From: Bradyrhizobium sp. WSM471
GTDB taxonomy: Bacteria > Pseudomonadota > Alphaproteobacteria > Rhizobiales > Xanthobacteraceae
DNA length: 64,000 nt
NCBI RefSeq assembly: GCF_000244915.1
Contig: NZ_CM001442.1
Coordinates: 682,001 to 746,000, forward strand
Direction: 5' to 3'
Shown: one piece after another, positions 60,963 to 64,000 of the stretch
Layout: every line of letters begins with the position of its first letter
Numbering within the stretch: position 1 is the first letter of the stretch
The notes under the pieces: model-generated
What the model saw: only the letters and a program-made list of their open reading frames with translations
Told to the model about the DNA's origin: nothing
The model's database searches: none
Translations under genes and position numbers: made by a program

Positions 60963-61048
60963 CGTCATGCCCGGGGCTGTCCCGGGCATCCACGTTCTTG
61001 GCGCGGGACGAAAGGTCGTGGATGGCCGGGACAAGCCCGGCCACGACG
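60963..61048. repeat. Intergenic palindromic repeat, type R7
   Basis: CGTCATGCCCGGGGCTGTCC...GGGCATCCACG at the left and GTGGATGGCCGGGACAAGCC...CACGACG at the right. In the minus frame it encodes the N-terminal extension of the DUF1036 reading frame. Confidence 0.85.
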
Positions 61049-61070
61049 GCGTCTCTCGTTTTCTCATCTC

Positions 61071-61958
61071 TCACTTGTGGATCAGCGTGCCCGTGCCGGT
61101 GTTGGTGAAGAGCTCGAGCAAGACTGCGTGCTGCATCTTGCCGTCGATGATGACGACGCCCTCCACGCCCTGTTCGAGCGCGTAGATGCAGGTCTCGACC
61201 TTCGGGATCATGCCGCCGGAAATGGTGCCGTCGGCGATCAGCTTTCGCGCGTCCTTGACCGAGAGCTGCGGGATTAGCTTCTTGGACTTGTCGAGCACGC
61301 CCGGCACGTCGGTGAGCAGCAGCAGTCGCTTTGCCTTCAGCGCGCCGGCCACGGCACCTGCGAAAGTGTCGGCGTTGACGTTCAGCGTCTGGCCCTCTTT
61401 CGAGGTCGCGAGCGGCGCGAGCACCGGGATCAGCTCGTAGCCGATCAGCTGGTTGAGCAGCGTGAGATCGACTTTCTCGGGATCGCCGACGAAGCCGAGA
61501 TCGACCGCCTTCTCGATGTGCGAGTCCGGATCCATGATGGTGCGCGTCGTCTTGGACGCCTTCACCATATTGGCGTCCTTGCCGGACAGCCCCACCGCCT
61601 TGCCGCCGGCCTCGTTGATGTAGCCGACGATCTGCTTGTTGACGGAGCCGGCGAGCACCATCTCGACGATCTCGATGGTGGCGGCATCGGTGATGCGCAG
61701 GCCGGCGGCAAACTCCGAGACGATGCCGAGGCGCTTGAGCATGGTCGCGATCTGCGGGCCGCCACCATGCACCACCACCGGATTGATCGCGGTCTGCTCG
61801 AGCAGCACGATGTCGCGGGCAAAATTCTTCGCGGTCTCCTCGTCGCCCATGGCATGGCCGCCATACTTGATGACGATGGTTTCCTCGTCATACTGCTGCA
61901 TGTGCGGCAGCGCTTCGGACAGGATGCGGGCCTGGTCGAGCGGGGAGATTTCGGTCAT
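61071..61958 (-). CDS. argB: Acetylglutamate kinase
   Basis: 295 aa from ATG 61958. [11 protein letters not shown] (ATP phosphates), [10 protein letters not shown] (acetylglutamate), [29 protein letters not shown] and [10 protein letters not shown] are all present. Second step of arginine synthesis. The frame extends upstream into a repeat, but that part has no support. Confidence 0.97.
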   Translation of the reverse strand: MTEISPLDQARILSEALPHMQQYDEETIVIKYGGHAMGDEETAKNFARDIVLLEQTAINPVVVHGGGPQIATMLKRLGIVSEFAAGLRITDAATIEIVEMVLAGSVNKQIVGYINEAGGKAVGLSGKDANMVKASKTTRTIMDPDSHIEKAVDLGFVGDPEKVDLTLLNQLIGYELIPVLAPLATSKEGQTLNVNADTFAGAVAGALKAKRLLLLTDVPGVLDKSKKLIPQLSVKDARKLIADGTISGGMIPKVETCIYALEQGVEGVVIIDGKMQHAVLLELFTNTGTGTLIHK

Positions 61959-62050
61959 GAGGCGGATCTCGCTGGCGGGATACTCGGGCCGCGTTCTATC
62001 CGATTGGCGCGTGGGGCGCAAAGTGGTCTTCGTACCCCCGACGCAGCCGC

Positions 62051-62132
62051 GTAGCCCGGATGGAGCGAAGCGTAATCCGGGAATCTGCTCATGCAAGCTC
62101 TCCCGGATTGCGCTTCGCTTCATCCGGGCTAC
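62051..62132. repeat. Intergenic palindromic repeat, type R3
   Basis: GTAGCCCGGATGGAGCGAAG...TAATCCGGGA faces TCCCGGATTGCGCTTCGCTT...CATCCGGGCTAC, between the DUF423 gene and argB. Confidence 0.88.
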
Positions 62133-62135
62133 GGA

Positions 62136-62501
62136 TCACCGCTGCCCCACCACCGCCGCGAGCGTCACCGCCAGCCAGCTCAAGATCATCACCGACCCAC
62201 CCGTCGGCGCCGCATATGGAAACAACGAATGGCCGGCATATTGCCGCAAGGTGAGGTCGCCCGCGAACAGCGCGGCGCCGGCTGCGAAGCCGGACGCGGC
62301 GACGATGCCAATTCCGTCGTGCAGAAGGCCACGCCCGAGCAGGGCGACGGCCGCGAGTATGGCGGTTGCATGAAACAGCAGCATGGCGCTTGCGGCGGCG
62401 AGCCGGCTCGCATCGCCGCCATGCGCGGAAGCCGCGGCCAGCGCGACGCCGGCGGCGCCCATCACACCGGCAAGCCCGATCAGCAGGCGGAATGCCGCCA
62501 T
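62136..62501 (-). CDS. DUF423 small membrane protein
   Basis: 121 aa, four membrane segments; GVMGAAGVALAAASAHG and LFAGDLTLRQYAGHSLFPYAAPTGGSVMILSW match the DUF423 (YgdD) family, function unknown. The engB stop and this ATG share one base (TGATG at 62503-62499), so translation is coupled. A GTG one codon earlier is the alternative start. Confidence 0.9.
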   Translation of the reverse strand: MAAFRLLIGLAGVMGAAGVALAAASAHGGDASRLAAASAMLLFHATAILAAVALLGRGLLHDGIGIVAASGFAAGAALFAGDLTLRQYAGHSLFPYAAPTGGSVMILSWLAVTLAAVVGQR

Positions 62502-63154
62502 CACGAGGTCCGCTCTTCCAGCAGCTTTGCGATCGCGGCGCGCAGCTCGGCCATGCCGGTCGCGCTCCGTGACGAGGTCGCGAGCACGTTCGGGAACGCG
62601 GCCGGACGTTTGGCGAGCGCGGCCTCGGTCTCGACGATGCGCGATTGAAGCTCGGTGGTCTTGATCTGGTCGGCCTTGGTCAGCACGATCTGGTAGCTGA
62701 CCGCGGAGCGATCGAGTGTCTTCAGGACTTCGAGATCGACGTCCTTGAGGCCGTGCCGCGCGTCGACCAGCACGTAGACGCGCGCGAGGCTGGCGCGTCC
62801 GAGCAGGAATTTGTGGATCAGCTCGGTCCAGGACGCGACCTGGCTCTTCGGCGCCTTGGCATAGCCATAGCCGGGCATGTCGACGAGGCGCAGGTCACTT
62901 TTCCCGGGGACCTCGAAGAAGATCAGCTCCTGGGTGCGGCCCGGCGTATGCGAGGTGCGCGCCAGCGCGTTGCGGCCGGTCAGCGCGTTGATCAGGCTGG
63001 ACTTGCCGACATTGGAGCGGCCGGCAAAGGCGATCTCCAGTCCCGCCATCGGCGGCAGCGTTTCAGTCGAGGGCGAGGCCCAGATGAACTGCCAGTCGCG
63101 CGTGAACAGCTTTCGCCCGACCTCGATCAGCTTCGCATCTTTGTCGTCGGTCAT
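62501..63154 (-). CDS. engB: Ribosome biogenesis GTP-binding protein EngB/YihA
   Basis: 217 aa from ATG 63154. G1 [16 protein letters not shown]2 [12 protein letters not shown]3 [10 protein letters not shown]4 LTKADQ. Essential GTPase acting in large-subunit assembly. Between yidC (upstream) and the DUF423 gene (coupled, downstream). Confidence 0.97.
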   Translation of the reverse strand: MTDDKDAKLIEVGRKLFTRDWQFIWASPSTETLPPMAGLEIAFAGRSNVGKSSLINALTGRNALARTSHTPGRTQELIFFEVPGKSDLRLVDMPGYGYAKAPKSQVASWTELIHKFLLGRASLARVYVLVDARHGLKDVDLEVLKTLDRSAVSYQIVLTKADQIKTTELQSRIVETEAALAKRPAAFPNVLATSSRSATGMAELRAAIAKLLEERTS

Positions 63155-63175
63155 GCGAAGGCTCTTTGCTTGCTG

Positions 63176-63254
63176 CCATTCCGGGGCGATGCGAAGCATC
63201 GAACCCGGAATCTCGAGATTCCAGGTCTGGTGCTTCGCACCAGCCCGGAATGAC
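63176..63254. repeat. Intergenic palindromic repeat, type R4
   Basis: CCATTCCGGGGCGATGCGAA...CGAACCCGGAATCTCGAG then GGTGCTTCGCACC and CCCGGAATGACA; closely matches 23231-23309. Confidence 0.85.
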
Positions 63255-63263
63255 AGAGTGGAG

Positions 63264-64000
63264 CTACGTCGCCTTCTTCGCGAACGTCGCCTTGAGATTA
63301 TCGAACAACTCCACCTTCACGCCGTTGCGGCGCATAATGAAGCTCTGCTGCAGCACCGAGAGCGTGTTGTTCCAGGCCCAGTAGATCACGAGGCCTGCCG
63401 GGAAGCCCGCCAGCATGAAGGTGAAGATCAGCGGCATCCAGTTGAAGATCATCTGCTGCGTCGGATCCGGCGGCGTCGGATTCAGCTTCATCTGGAACCA
63501 CATCGTGATGCCCATGATGATCGGCCAGATGCCGAGCGCCAGGTAGTGGCCGAACACCGGGATCGTGGTCGGATCGAACGGGATCAACCCGAACAGAGTG
63601 AACAGGTTGGTCGGGTCCGGTGCGGAAAGATCCTTGATCCAGCCGAAGAACGGCGCGTGCCGCATCTCGATGGTGACGAACAGCACCTTGTACAGCGAGA
63701 AGAACACCGGGATCTGGATCACCACGGGAAGACAGCCGGCAACCGGATTGATCTTCTCCTTGCGGTAGATCTCCATCATCTCCTGCTGCTGCTTCACCTT
63801 GTCGTCGGGGTAGCGCTCCTTCAGCGCCTGAAGCTGCGGCTGGACCGACTTCATCTTCGCCATCGAGGCGTAGGACTTGTTCGCCAGCGGGAAGAACAAG
63901 AGCTTCACGATCACGGTCACGAGCAGGATCGAGATGCCGAAATTGCCGAAGAAGCGGTAGAAGAAGTCGAGGCCGAGGAACATCGGCTTGGTGATGAAGT
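63264..64000 (-). CDS. yidC: Membrane protein insertase YidC (C-terminal part)
   Basis: Partial: the frame runs on past the right edge of the window, so the N-terminal periplasmic domain is missing. The visible 245 residues hold the core: [30 protein letters not shown], with the hydrophilic-groove Arg region in [38 protein letters not shown], and the last helices ending [26 protein letters not shown]. Inserts membrane proteins with or without Sec. Upstream of engB as in other Rhizobiales. Confidence 0.96.
   Translation of the reverse strand, partial: FITKPMFLGLDFFYRFFGNFGISILLVTVIVKLLFFPLANKSYASMAKMKSVQPQLQALKERYPDDKVKQQQEMMEIYRKEKINPVAGCLPVVIQIPVFFSLYKVLFVTIEMRHAPFFGWIKDLSAPDPTNLFTLFGLIPFDPTTIPVFGHYLALGIWPIIMGITMWFQMKLNPTPPDPTQQMIFNWMPLIFTFMLAGFPAGLVIYWAWNNTLSVLQQSFIMRRNGVKVELFDNLKATFAKKAT

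Overview
The window is 64 kb of GC-rich chromosomal DNA from an alphaproteobacterium of the Bradyrhizobium type. The support is the order of housekeeping genes (SRP RNA-dnaX-ybaB-recR; def-fmt-truA; DUF805-dapE; dapD; argB; engB-yidC), the strong similarity in style of the proteins to that genus, and the many short palindromic intergenic repeats. The genus is inferred from memory of these families, not from a search. I see no insertion sequence, integrase, prophage or CRISPR array.

Left part (1-22 kb) is catabolic and transport DNA: a crotonase plus two adjacent acyl-CoA dehydrogenases, an SDR, small membrane or envelope proteins, a ketopantoate-reductase-like gene, an acid-CoA ligase followed by an RraA-type aldolase, a cupin and a Bug-type binding protein, a tRNA-Arg(CCT), an amidohydrolase, a third acyl-CoA dehydrogenase, a second ketopantoate-reductase-like gene and an enoyl-CoA hydratase. 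A LysR regulator then faces a four-gene unit made of an FAD oxidoreductase and a complete nitrate/sulfonate/taurine-like ABC importer.

The most coherent unit is 22.1-27.4 kb: gentisate 1,2-dioxygenase, maleylpyruvate isomerase (zeta-class GST), a MarR regulator, a benzoate-CoA-ligase-family enzyme and a flavin monooxygenase of the salicylyl-CoA 5-hydroxylase type. Two nearly identical 27-bp sites (26 of 27 bases) cover the predicted -10 regions of the dioxygenase and of the monooxygenase-ligase transcript. They define a probable MarR regulon for degrading a hydroxybenzoate through CoA thioesters to gentisate. A gentisyl-CoA thioesterase and a fumarylpyruvate hydrolase are not in the window.

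The middle (27.6-46 kb) holds a Cys-rich-repeat secreted protein, a quinone-type oxidoreductase, a dicarboxylate symporter with an orphan binding protein, small enzymes, an FAD dehydrogenase, a SCO copper chaperone, an aspartic protease, a MntA nucleotidyltransferase next to a frameshifted HEPN toxin gene, phosphomannomutase, Lrp, a PfkB kinase, NudC, a HIT protein, and an SDR followed by a badly decayed muconate-cycloisomerase-like gene.

The right part (46.4-64 kb) is housekeeping: SRP RNA, DNA polymerase III tau/gamma (lacking the usual zinc cysteines), recombination genes, an AmpG-like transporter, RmuC, protein-start processing (def, fmt), truA, lysine (dapE, dapD) and arginine (argB) biosynthesis, EngB and the C-terminal part of YidC, which runs off the right edge. 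Intergenic spaces throughout carry at least eight sorts of palindromic repeat. Two copies of different repeat types contain the same 16-bp palindrome in the hairpin loop.
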